In this document: positions 8,768 through 15,867 of the stretch, one piece after another
How positions within the stretch are numbered: position 1 is the stretch's first letter
How the letters are laid out: every line of letters begins with the position of its first letter
NCBI GenBank assembly: GCA_021768625.1
Contig: JAETUM010000021.1
Location: forward strand, 1 to 46,255
DNA length: 46,255 nt
Reading direction: 5' to 3'
Origin: Candidatus Stoquefichus sp.
GTDB lineage: Bacteria > Bacillota_I > Bacilli_A > Erysipelotrichales > Coprobacillaceae
Made by a program: the position numbers and the translations under genes
The notes under the pieces: model-generated
What the model saw: only the letters and a program-made list of their open reading frames with translations
Told to the model about the DNA's origin: nothing
Databases searched by the model: none

Positions 8768-9337
8768 TTATTTGTTTGAGATAAATCCATTTAACCCAAA
8801 TAATGATAATTTTTCTATAAAATTAGCTATTTCATCTAAAGGTTCTCTGAAGCCATTATTACACCATTCTTGAATAATAGAAGTAGCACCTGATAGAGTA
8901 AATCTATAAAACATCTCAGCTGTTTCATCATTTGTATATTGACTAATCTTTTTCCAATTATGAATATTTTTATCATGACATAAAGCAATAAGTTGATTAA
9001 TAAAGCTTTTATCTATATTATTAAATAAAACATATGATAAGTCAGGGTTATCTTTTAATAATTTACAAATCGCATAAACAAGATTTGTATCTTCTTTATC
9101 CCTGTTTTTTTCATTAAATAAATCTTGTAAGTTACATAGAATTTCTTCCTCTATTTCAGAGAGAATATCTTCTGGAAGTGTATAATGGCAGTAAAATGTA
9201 TTACGATTAATATCTGCTTTTTGACATAACTCAGTAATTGTAATTTTGGTTAATGGTTTTTCTTTTAAGAGTTCAATTAAAGCTTCTTTTAAAAATTTCT
9301 TTGTATGACAGATTCGCCTATCTTTTTTTCTGTTCAT
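8768..9337 (-). CDS. TetR/AcrR family transcriptional regulator
   Basis: 189 residues. Residues about 8-60 match the TetR helix-turn-helix (TKKFLKEALIELLKEKPLTK, then ITELCQKADINRNTFYCHY). The remaining 130 residues are a helical ligand-binding domain resembling the DhaS/YcdC-like C-terminal families. It is transcribed away from an SDR oxidoreductase gene, and the 157-base gap holds an 11-base palindrome and repeats, so it probably represses that gene and itself. The inducer is unknown. Confidence 0.85.
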   Translation of the reverse strand: MNRKKDRRICHTKKFLKEALIELLKEKPLTKITITELCQKADINRNTFYCHYTLPEDILSEIEEEILCNLQDLFNEKNRDKEDTNLVYAICKLLKDNPDLSYVLFNNIDKSFINQLIALCHDKNIHNWKKISQYTNDETAEMFYRFTLSGATSIIQEWCNNGFREPLDEIANFIEKLSLFGLNGFISNK

Positions 9338-9353
9338 TTTATATCTCCTTTTG

Positions 9354-9447
9354 TTTATTATCGAACGTTTTAAATAAGAAATTGTATTTTAACTAACGGT
9401 TAGATAAAATACTGACCGTTGTTTATCGAACATATTGATAATATAAT
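9354..9447. promoter_or_regulatory. Divergent TetR/SDR control region with palindromic operator
   Basis: CTAACGGTTAG (9393-9403) is a perfect odd palindrome, and a related ACCGTT half-site is at 9415-9420. TTATCGAAC occurs twice in direct orientation (9358-9366 and 9423-9431). The SDR promoter is likely TTGTTT (9419-9424), 17 bases, TATAAT (9442-9447), so the second TTATCGAAC lies in its spacer. The sequence shows the repeats; binding by the adjacent TetR protein is inferred. Confidence 0.6.
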
Positions 9448-9494
9448 ATATTTGTAGTCAAATAACAAGAAAAATAAAGAGGAGGAATGATTTT

Positions 9495-10223
9495 ATGAGA
9501 TTTCAAGATAAGATTGCTATTATAGCAGGCGGAGCAGGAGGTATTGGCAAAGCTGTTTCTTTAGGTTTGTTTAAAGAAGGAGCAAAAATTATTGTTTGGG
9601 ATTTAAATACTTCAGCTCTTGATGAAATGAAACAAGAAATAAATCAATTAGGAGGAACAATTTCCACTGCTAGTGTTGATGTTACTGATTACTATGCAGT
9701 TGAATCAGCAGTTAATGACGTTGTTAATGAATATGGGCGTTTAGATATTATGGTATCATGTGTTGGAGGAGGAACATTTAAGCCACTTATTGAATATACT
9801 CCAGAATTCTGGTTAAAAGAACAAAATTATAATCTAAATAGTGTGTTCAACTGCTTTCACACTTCACTAAAACATATGGTTAAGCAAGAATATGGACGTT
9901 TATTCTGTTTTATGTCAACAACAGGAGGAGTTCCAGGTTTGGCAGGATATGGAGCTGCAAAAGCAGGATGTAAAGCACTTATGGATAATATTAAGGCAGA
10001 ACATAGTAGACAACACATTACTGTTAATGCAGTGTTACCATCATTTACTCCAACACCTTTCTCTATGAAGACATTTAATGATACACCAGAAGGAAAAGCT
10101 CAATATGAAAGTATTGTAAGTAGAATGCCTTTGGGTCCAAACACTGTTGAAAATGTAGCCAAAACTGTACTTGATTTATTAGATAATGAAAGAATTTCAG
10201 GTCAAGTTATCACTTTAATGTAA
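9495..10223 (+). CDS. Short-chain dehydrogenase/reductase (SDR), FabG-like
   Basis: 242 residues, classical SDR size. The cofactor motif AGGAGGIGKA (about residues 11-20), the SCVGGG equivalent of the NAG motif, STTGG (catalytic Ser), and YGAAKAG (catalytic Tyr and Lys) are all present in order. It reduces or oxidises a carbonyl/alcohol with NAD(P)H. The substrate is unknown; the solitary setting next to a TetR regulator suggests an inducible detoxification or catabolic step rather than fatty-acid synthesis. A GAGGAGG ribosome binding site precedes the ATG. Confidence 0.85.
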   Translation: MRFQDKIAIIAGGAGGIGKAVSLGLFKEGAKIIVWDLNTSALDEMKQEINQLGGTISTASVDVTDYYAVESAVNDVVNEYGRLDIMVSCVGGGTFKPLIEYTPEFWLKEQNYNLNSVFNCFHTSLKHMVKQEYGRLFCFMSTTGGVPGLAGYGAAKAGCKALMDNIKAEHSRQHITVNAVLPSFTPTPFSMKTFNDTPEGKAQYESIVSRMPLGPNTVENVAKTVLDLLDNERISGQVITLM

Positions 10224-10229
10224 TTAAAT

Positions 10230-10280
10230 AAAAAATCTTTTAGAAAAATGTGTAAACATGATTATCTAGAAGATTTTTTT
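10230..10280. terminator. Bidirectional terminator between SDR and MocR-type genes
   Basis: AAAAAATCTT plus TAGA (10230-10244) pairs with TCTA plus AAGATTTTTT (10265-10279), about 15 base pairs with one G-T pair. Runs of A on the left and T on the right make it work both ways. The stop codon of the leftward gene lies in the loop. Confidence 0.85.
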
Positions 10281-11584
10281 ATAATTTGTGAAAGTAGTAT
10301 AATTGCGTTTTCTATCTCTGATAATTGAAGAGATGCGAAAGAAATAGATAGTATATGATGATGAATAGAATTGATAGCAATATGTTGTTTTTGACATTCT
10401 TGCATTAACTGACTTTCATTAATATGATCAAGTTGAATATGATAACATAGATAAGCTTCATCTAAATAATAAGGATAAGGAATATATTTTTGTATAGCTT
10501 TTAACATATATTTATTCTTTTCTCGATATTCCTTTTTCAATTTCTTTAGATGCTTTTGTAAATAACCATCAACAATATATTGAGCAAAAGCAAGTTGTTC
10601 TAGTTTAGAAGCAGTAGGACCATACTGCTTTTTTAATTGTTGATAAATTTGATAATAATGTTTATTAAAAACTAAATAACTTATTCTTAAAGAAGGTAAT
10701 AAAAGTCTTGAAAACGAACCACAATAAATAACATTATCATTGTGACTAAAACCCTGTAAAGCATAACGATCTTTAGAAGCATATGTTAATTCACCATTAT
10801 AATCATCCTCAATAATAAAAATATTCTTTTCTTGTGTATAAGAAAGTAAGTCATTTTTAAGTTGATGAGATATAGGCTTTCTTTTGAGACCTTGTGAAGC
10901 ACTATTGATATAAAGAACATCTATATCATGCTTTCTTAAATCATTCATATCAATACCATCATTATTCATTTTAATCATTTCAATTTGATATCCATAAGAT
11001 TCAAATACACGCTTAGCTTGAGAATTCTTCTGATACTCCATACCAATAATAGTTCCTTTTTCAAATAAACCACATAAAATAAATAATAGTGACTGATAAT
11101 TAGAACCTATTAATATTTGATCTGGATGACATAAGACACCTCTTACATTATAAGCATATTGACATAAGGCTTCTCTTAAAACATATTCACCTTGACTATC
11201 ACCATAAGTAGACATATTAGCCATATTATCTAATACATCCTTTAAATATCTCTTCCATACTTTCATTTCAAAACTATCTTGTGAAACTGTTTGTGAACGA
11301 AAGTCATAAGTATAAGAAAGAACTTCATGATGTATCTGATATTGATCTATTTGTTTATGTAATTGAATTCTTTCTTCGTCAATATCAACAAAATAACCAA
11401 TTTGTGGTTTATTAGTAATATAACCTTCCATAACTAATTTATTATAAGCATGTTCAACAGTTGTTTGACTAACTTTTAATAATTGACAACTTTCTCTAAT
11501 ACTCGGAAGAGCTTGATGGTTTAATAAAAAACCTTCTAAAATATCCTTTTTATATTTTTCATAAACAATTTTATATTTTTTCAT
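10262..11584 (-). CDS. MocR/PdxR-type GntR regulator with aminotransferase-like domain, PLP lysine replaced by Arg
   Basis: 440 residues: an N-terminal GntR winged helix (about 1-70, PSIRESCQLLKVSQTTVEHAY) and a fold-type I aminotransferase domain (about 110-440). FIIEDDYNGELTY retains the Asp/Tyr that contact PLP. At the Schiff-base position the family pattern G-T-F-S-K is here GSFSR (codon AGA), followed by LLLPSLRISY with the phosphate-binding Arg intact. A normal aldimine therefore cannot form. The gene faces away from an ECF transporter S-component, the arrangement of PdxR with pyridoxine uptake genes. It may bind PLP non-covalently, another ligand, or be decaying. GGGGTGAT serves as ribosome binding site. 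Confidence 0.85.
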   Translation of the reverse strand: MKKYKIVYEKYKKDILEGFLLNHQALPSIRESCQLLKVSQTTVEHAYNKLVMEGYITNKPQIGYFVDIDEERIQLHKQIDQYQIHHEVLSYTYDFRSQTVSQDSFEMKVWKRYLKDVLDNMANMSTYGDSQGEYVLREALCQYAYNVRGVLCHPDQILIGSNYQSLLFILCGLFEKGTIIGMEYQKNSQAKRVFESYGYQIEMIKMNNDGIDMNDLRKHDIDVLYINSASQGLKRKPISHQLKNDLLSYTQEKNIFIIEDDYNGELTYASKDRYALQGFSHNDNVIYCGSFSRLLLPSLRISYLVFNKHYYQIYQQLKKQYGPTASKLEQLAFAQYIVDGYLQKHLKKLKKEYREKNKYMLKAIQKYIPYPYYLDEAYLCYHIQLDHINESQLMQECQKQHIAINSIHHHILSISFASLQLSEIENAIILLSQIIKKSSR

Positions 11585-11601
11585 AGACTATCACCCCACT
11601 C

Positions 11602-11672
11602 ATTATAACAAACTGTCATCTAAAAAAATATATAAATTGTATATTTTTTAATATACAGATATTTGCTATGAT
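11602..11672. promoter_or_regulatory. Divergent promoter region with a 20-bp palindrome
   Basis: TGTATATT-TTTT-AATATACA (11638-11657) is a perfect inverted repeat between the MocR-type gene and the ECF S-component gene. A rightward -10 TATGAT is at 11667-11672 and a leftward TATAAT at 11607-11602. This is a plausible operator for the divergent regulator, although MocR sites are often direct repeats. Confidence 0.5.
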
Positions 11673-11696
11673 AGAGAACAAGTTAGGGGGATATAT

Positions 11697-12194
11697 ATGA
11701 AAAAGAATTTTACAACCAAGGATATTGTATTAACAGGATTAGGAATAGCTATTGTTTTTATAGCTACATTATTTATTAAAATACCTAATGCATTAGATGG
11801 GTATTTTAATTTAGGGGATGGATTTATATTATTGTTTGCTTCTATTTTAGATCCGTTTTTAGCTTTTCTAGTAGGAGGTTTAGGAAGTGCTTTGGCAGAT
11901 GTTGCAGGAGGATATGCTTATTATTTTATACCAACATTAATTATTAAAGGATTAGAAGGCATTGTCGTTTCTCATCTTATACAAAGATATGGAAAGAGAA
12001 TTCAAATACCTGCATATTTGTTAGGGGCAGTCATTATGGTTATTGGGTATTTTTTAGCAAAATGGTATTTAAAAGGAAGTATGGCTATCGCTTTAACAGG
12101 GATACCCGAAAATGTTTTCCAATCAGGAGTAGGCGTTGTTATTGCATTAATATGTTATCCAATTATTATTCGTTATATTGAAAAAAATATTTAA
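11697..12194 (+). CDS. ECF transporter S-component (substrate-binding membrane subunit), possibly for a B6 vitamer
   Basis: 165 residues with five or six hydrophobic segments. The stretch DGYFNLGDGFILLFASILDP followed by GGLGSALADVAGGY and IIKGLEG is the typical pattern of the riboflavin-like S-component superfamily (ECF-ribofla_trS/ThiW-like). It would bind a vitamin or precursor and work with a shared EcfAA'T module encoded elsewhere. The adjacent divergent PdxR-like regulator suggests pyridoxine or a relative as substrate, by inference only. AGGGGG precedes the ATG. Confidence 0.75.
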   Translation: MKKNFTTKDIVLTGLGIAIVFIATLFIKIPNALDGYFNLGDGFILLFASILDPFLAFLVGGLGSALADVAGGYAYYFIPTLIIKGLEGIVVSHLIQRYGKRIQIPAYLLGAVIMVIGYFLAKWYLKGSMAIALTGIPENVFQSGVGVVIALICYPIIIRYIEKNI

Positions 12195-12257
12195 CATATG
12201 AATGTGTTTGTATTAATATTTTATCATATAAAACCTATAGGAATTATAAAAAAATCT
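12195..12257 (+). promoter_or_regulatory. Promoter region of metY with a putative Rrf2-type site
   Basis: CCTATAGGAATTA at 12234-12246 shares CTATAGGAATTA with a palindrome in the cysK promoter. No clear sigma-A promoter with consensus spacing was found in the AT-rich stretch. The shared motif suggests control by the Rrf2 regulator encoded between metY and cysK. Confidence 0.45.
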
Positions 12258-12510
12258 AAAATAAGAAAGCGATGAAGAGAAGAGTAACTTATCACGAATG
12301 AATAGAGAGTTCTTGGTTGGTGGAAAAGAATCAGGAAGGATGAGTGAAGATGGTCTTGGAGCTGGATGACTGATATGTAAGTCATCACGTGTACACCCGT
12401 TAAAGTGTAAGAGTCTGATGGGACTCGATAAGGTTATGATTGTGAAGTCATAATGAAATTAGGTGGTAACACGTTAACTCGTCCTATGTTAGGGATGGGT
12501 TTTTTATTTA
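12258..12510 (+). ncRNA. T-box riboswitch leader of metY, probable Met specifier
   Basis: A stem I region begins with the GATGAAGAGA...AGTA element (about 12271-12285) followed by AGAGAG and GGTTGGTGGAAAAG. The candidate specifier is ATG at 12350-12352 in GAAGATGG. Further hairpins are GATGACT/AGTCATC (12365-12386) and GAGTC/GACTC (12411-12426). The T-box core TTAGGTGGTAACACG is at 12459-12473, with UGGU (12464-12467) able to pair with an ACCA tRNA end. A terminator stem at about 12478-12499, with a bulge, is followed by TTTTTT. Uncharged tRNA-Met would allow readthrough. The T-box call is firm; the specifier reading is less so. Confidence 0.88.
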
Positions 12511-12533
12511 AAAAAGAAGAGGAGAGAAAGATT

Positions 12534-13835
12534 ATGACATTCGTAAAAAGAGAAGACAGAAAATTAAAATTTGAAACATTACAATTACATGTAGGACAAG
12601 AAAGTCCAGATTCAGCTACTGATGCAAGAGCTGTACCTATTTATCAAACAACTTCATATGTGTTTAAAAATAGTGAACACGCAGCAGCAAGATTTGGTTT
12701 AGCGGATGCTGGAAATATTTATGGAAGATTAACAAACAGTACACAAGATGTTTTTGAGTCAAGAGTAGCAGCATTAGAAGGGGGAGTTGCTGGATTAGCT
12801 GTAGCTTCTGGTGCAGCGGCTATCACTTATGCATTGATTGCATTAGCTAAAGCAGGAGATCATATAGTTTCAGCCAAACAAATCTATGGGGGATCATTTA
12901 ACTTATTATCTCATACATTAAAAGATTATGGTATTGAGACAACATTTGTTGATGGCGATGATCCACAGAATTTTAAAACTGCATTACAGGATAACACAAA
13001 GGCTATTTTTATTGAGACATTAGGAAATCCAAATAGTAGTATTATTGATGTAGAAGCAGTTTCTAAAATTGCTCATGAACATAAAATTCCATTAGTTATT
13101 GATAATACATTTGCAACACCATATTTGTTTAGACCAATTGAACATGGTGCAGATATTGTTGTTCATTCAGCAACAAAATTTATTGGAGGACATGGAACAA
13201 GTTTAGGTGGCGTTATTGTAGATAGTGGAAAATTTGATTGGGAAGCATCAGGAAAATTTCCACAATTAACAACACCTGATCCATCATATCGTGGTGTTAT
13301 TTTCACCAAGGCTGTAGGGGCTGCTGCCTATGTAACAAGGATAAGAGCTATTTATTTAAGAGATACAGGAGCAGCTATTTCTCCATTTAATGCATTCTTA
13401 TTATTACAAGGATTAGAAACATTATCATTAAGAGTAGAAAGACATGTTGAAAATGCTTTAAAAGTAGTTGAATATTTGAATAATCATCCTCAAGTTGAAA
13501 AAGTGAATCATCCATCATTAGTAGATTCAAAATATCATGAACTCTATCAAAAATATTACCCAAATGGAGCGGGATCAATTTTTACATTTGAAATTAAAGG
13601 AGGAGCAGATGAAGCAAAGAAATTCATTGATTCATTAGAAATCTTTTCATTACTTGCTAATGTTGCAGATGTAAAATCATTAGTTATTCATCCAGCAAGT
13701 ACAACACACTCACAATTAACTGAAGAAGAATTAGAAGATCAAGGTATTAAACTTAATACTATTCGTTTATCAATAGGAACAGAGAATATTGATGATATTT
13801 TATTTGATTTAGAAAATGCCTTTGAACAAATATAG
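12534..13835 (+). CDS. metY: O-acetylhomoserine sulfhydrylase (MetY-type)
   Basis: 433 residues from ATG 12534, which has GGAG at 12521-12524. The open frame extends upstream to 12453, but those 27 codons translate the T-box core and terminator and are not part of the protein. Cys/Met-metabolism PLP enzyme motifs: [48 protein letters not shown] (Schiff-base Lys), RLSIGTEN near the end. MetY makes homocysteine from O-acetylhomoserine and sulfide, or cysteine from O-acetylserine. Control by a T-box and by the nearby Rrf2 regulator is likely. Confidence 0.93.
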   Translation: MTFVKREDRKLKFETLQLHVGQESPDSATDARAVPIYQTTSYVFKNSEHAAARFGLADAGNIYGRLTNSTQDVFESRVAALEGGVAGLAVASGAAAITYALIALAKAGDHIVSAKQIYGGSFNLLSHTLKDYGIETTFVDGDDPQNFKTALQDNTKAIFIETLGNPNSSIIDVEAVSKIAHEHKIPLVIDNTFATPYLFRPIEHGADIVVHSATKFIGGHGTSLGGVIVDSGKFDWEASGKFPQLTTPDPSYRGVIFTKAVGAAAYVTRIRAIYLRDTGAAISPFNAFLLLQGLETLSLRVERHVENALKVVEYLNNHPQVEKVNHPSLVDSKYHELYQKYYPNGAGSIFTFEIKGGADEAKKFIDSLEIFSLLANVADVKSLVIHPASTTHSQLTEEELEDQGIKLNTIRLSIGTENIDDILFDLENAFEQI

Positions 13836-13931
13836 TTTAATATCTATTATAATATATAATCCATATATAAATAGTATGAAATTGATGACATTCATAAAAA
13901 AGAATGATATGATGTTCATTGAGGTGAAAGT

Positions 13932-14366
13932 ATGAAAATTTCAACAAAAGGAAGATATGCATTACGTTTAATGATTGATTTAGCTGAAAATCAGAATCAA
14001 GGAAATGTGTCTTTAAAAGATATTTCTAAAAGGCAAGATATTTCTGTGAAGTATCTAGAACAAATTGTATCTCCACTTACAAAGGCAGGACTTATTAGAA
14101 GTACTAGAGGAGCTCAAGGAGGATATTCACTAGTTTATCCAATAGAACAATATACACCTAAAGATATCTTAAAAGTGGTAGAAGGACCAGTAGCCTGTGT
14201 TGCTTGTTTAGAAACAGAGAAAAACTTATGTCCACGATATAATGAATGTACAACAATTACTTTTTATGAAGGATTAAATAAAGTTATTAATGATTATTTA
14301 GAATCTTATACATTAAAAGATTTGATTGAAATGAAAAATAATAAAACATGGAATTATGTTATTTAA
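13932..14366 (+). CDS. Rrf2-family regulator (CymR/IscR-like)
   Basis: 144 residues. The winged helix begins MKISTKGRYALRLMIDLAEN and includes VKYLEQIVSPLTKAGLIRS and RGAQGGY, all classic Rrf2 features. A cysteine cluster follows: C89, C92, C100, C106. IscR uses three such Cys for a [2Fe-2S] cluster, so this protein may sense iron-sulfur or redox state. It sits between metY and cysK, as CymR regulates cysteine genes in Bacillus/Staphylococcus, where CysK is its partner. A shared motif in both flanking promoters supports a local sulfur regulon. Its ribosome binding site is GAGGTGA. Confidence 0.88.
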   Translation: MKISTKGRYALRLMIDLAENQNQGNVSLKDISKRQDISVKYLEQIVSPLTKAGLIRSTRGAQGGYSLVYPIEQYTPKDILKVVEGPVACVACLETEKNLCPRYNECTTITFYEGLNKVINDYLESYTLKDLIEMKNNKTWNYVI

Positions 14367-14367
14367 T

Positions 14368-14396
14368 ATGGAGTGAAAAACTCCATTTTTTGTTTT
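14368..14396 (+). terminator. Terminator of the Rrf2 gene
   Basis: ATGGAGT (14368-14374) pairs with ACTCCAT (14380-14386) around GAAAA, followed by TTTTTTGTTTT. Confidence 0.9.
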
Positions 14397-14446
14397 ATGA
14401 GAAACTTTTTATAATTATGAGCATATTATTTTATATATAATATTTC

Positions 14447-14502
14447 TTGACATAGAGATATAATTATACTATATTTATATCATATTAATTCTATAGGAAT
14501 TA
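14447..14502 (+). promoter_or_regulatory. cysK promoter and palindromic operator
   Basis: TTGACA (14447-14452), 17 bases, TATATT (14470-14475). Directly downstream is the 15-base perfect palindrome AATTC-TATAG-GAATT (14487-14501), close to the expected start point, where a repressor would block initiation. Its right part recurs before metY. Assignment to the adjacent Rrf2 protein is inferred. Confidence 0.7.
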
Positions 14503-14529
14503 AGGAAATGGAAGGAAGAGGGGCTTAAA

Positions 14530-15462
14530 ATGGCAGATATAAAAAATAGTTTTGTAGATTTGGTGGGGAATACACCATTGGTGAGATTAAATAACTTTAT
14601 AAAGAAAAATGAATTGAAAGCAGATATTTTAGCAAAATTAGAATACTTTAATCCAGCTGGATCTGTTAAAGATCGTATTGCTAAAGAAATGATATTAGAT
14701 GCAATAGACAAAGGATTGATTAAGGAAGGGACAACACTTATTGAACCAACAAGTGGAAATACTGGAATTGGTTTATCAGCAGTTGCAACATCTTTAGGAT
14801 TAAGAATAATTATTACAATGCCAGAGACAATGAGTGTTGAAAGAAGAAATTTGATGAAAGCATATGGAGCCCAACTTGTTTTAACTCCTGGTTCAGAAGG
14901 AATGAAAGGTGCTATAGCAAAGGCAAAGGCATTAGCAGAAGAAATACCAAATAGTTTTATTCCTGGACAATTTGAAAATCCAGCGAATCCTAAAGCACAT
15001 TATAAAACAACAGGGCCAGAAATTTTTCAACAAACAGATGGAAAAGTAGATATATTTGTGGCAGGTGTTGGAACAGGAGGAACAATTTCTGGAATTGGAA
15101 AATACCTAAAGGAACAGAATCCAAATATTAAAATTGTTGCAGTAGAGCCAGCAAGTTCTCCAGTATTATCACAAGGAAAAGCAGGAGCGCATAAAATTCA
15201 AGGAATAGGAGCTGGTTTTGTTCCAGAAACATTAAATACAAATATATATGATGAAATTATAACTGTAGAAAATGATGATGCATTTATAACTGGAAAAGAA
15301 ATTGCTAAAACAGAAGGGATTCTTGTAGGGATTTCTGCTGGGGCTGCTTTATATGCTGCTAAACACTTGGCATTAAAAGAAGAAAATAGAGGAAAAACAA
15401 TAGTTGTTTTATTACCAGATGGTGGAGATCGTTATTTATCAACACCATTAATACAAGATTAA
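14530..15462 (+). CDS. cysK: Cysteine synthase A (O-acetylserine sulfhydrylase)
   Basis: 310 residues, normal CysK length. [11 protein letters not shown] carries the PLP Lys (about residue 44), [10 protein letters not shown] is the substrate loop, [12 protein letters not shown] binds the PLP phosphate, and GISAGAAL follows near 265. It forms cysteine from O-acetylserine and sulfide in the cytoplasm. In Firmicutes CysK can also bind CymR and act as its sensor partner; the neighbouring Rrf2 gene makes this possible here, but it is not shown by sequence. Confidence 0.95.
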   Translation: MADIKNSFVDLVGNTPLVRLNNFIKKNELKADILAKLEYFNPAGSVKDRIAKEMILDAIDKGLIKEGTTLIEPTSGNTGIGLSAVATSLGLRIIITMPETMSVERRNLMKAYGAQLVLTPGSEGMKGAIAKAKALAEEIPNSFIPGQFENPANPKAHYKTTGPEIFQQTDGKVDIFVAGVGTGGTISGIGKYLKEQNPNIKIVAVEPASSPVLSQGKAGAHKIQGIGAGFVPETLNTNIYDEIITVENDDAFITGKEIAKTEGILVGISAGAALYAAKHLALKEENRGKTIVVLLPDGGDRYLSTPLIQD

Positions 15463-15867
15463 AAGCATCAAATAGATATTGAAAGATTTCTACTTCTATA
15501 TTGGATATCTATTGAATAAAAACAAAAGAAGTAGGTATATGATTAGTCATATCAAAGTATTTATAAAGCTCATATTTTAATGATTTAGTTTTCATATAAA
15601 TAATAAATTTTACTGTATCAATTAGAAACAGTTTACGAGAATGAATGAAACTGACCTTCAAGATTATAAATCAATTGATTACGAAGTTCATTGAAACAAT
15701 ATATCATCATTGTCAATAGTCAAAAGAAAAAACAGGGGATTGTTTTCATTTGTAACCCCTGCTTTTCTTGATTTCTTAACTTAATAACATAGTTCTAAAT
15801 CACTTATACTTGTTTTGATTTCTTTTATGTTGAAAACCTCTTTTTTCCGTTTTATTGCTATAAAATT
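15463..15867. other. 405-base gap between cysK and the PTS operon
   Basis: No convincing gene. Two interleaved inverted repeats lie directly after cysK: AATAGATAT (15471-15479) with ATATCTATT (15505-15513), and CTACTTCT (15490-15497) with AGAAGTAG (15527-15534), which is pseudoknot-like. The middle part (15540-15720) is featureless AT-rich sequence. The PTS operon terminator follows. Confidence 0.6.
15722..15765 (-). terminator. Terminator of the PTS operon
   Basis: CAGGGG (15733-15738) pairs with CCCCTG (15756-15761). Read leftward the stem is followed by TTTTTTCTTTTG, a strong leftward terminator. Rightward it is followed by CTTTTCTTG and may also act on readthrough from cysK. Confidence 0.85.

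Noticed and set aside
12453-12533. N-terminal extension of metY
   Set aside because: These 27 codons translate the T-box core and the terminator stem; the ATG at 12534 has a good ribosome binding site and gives the normal protein start.
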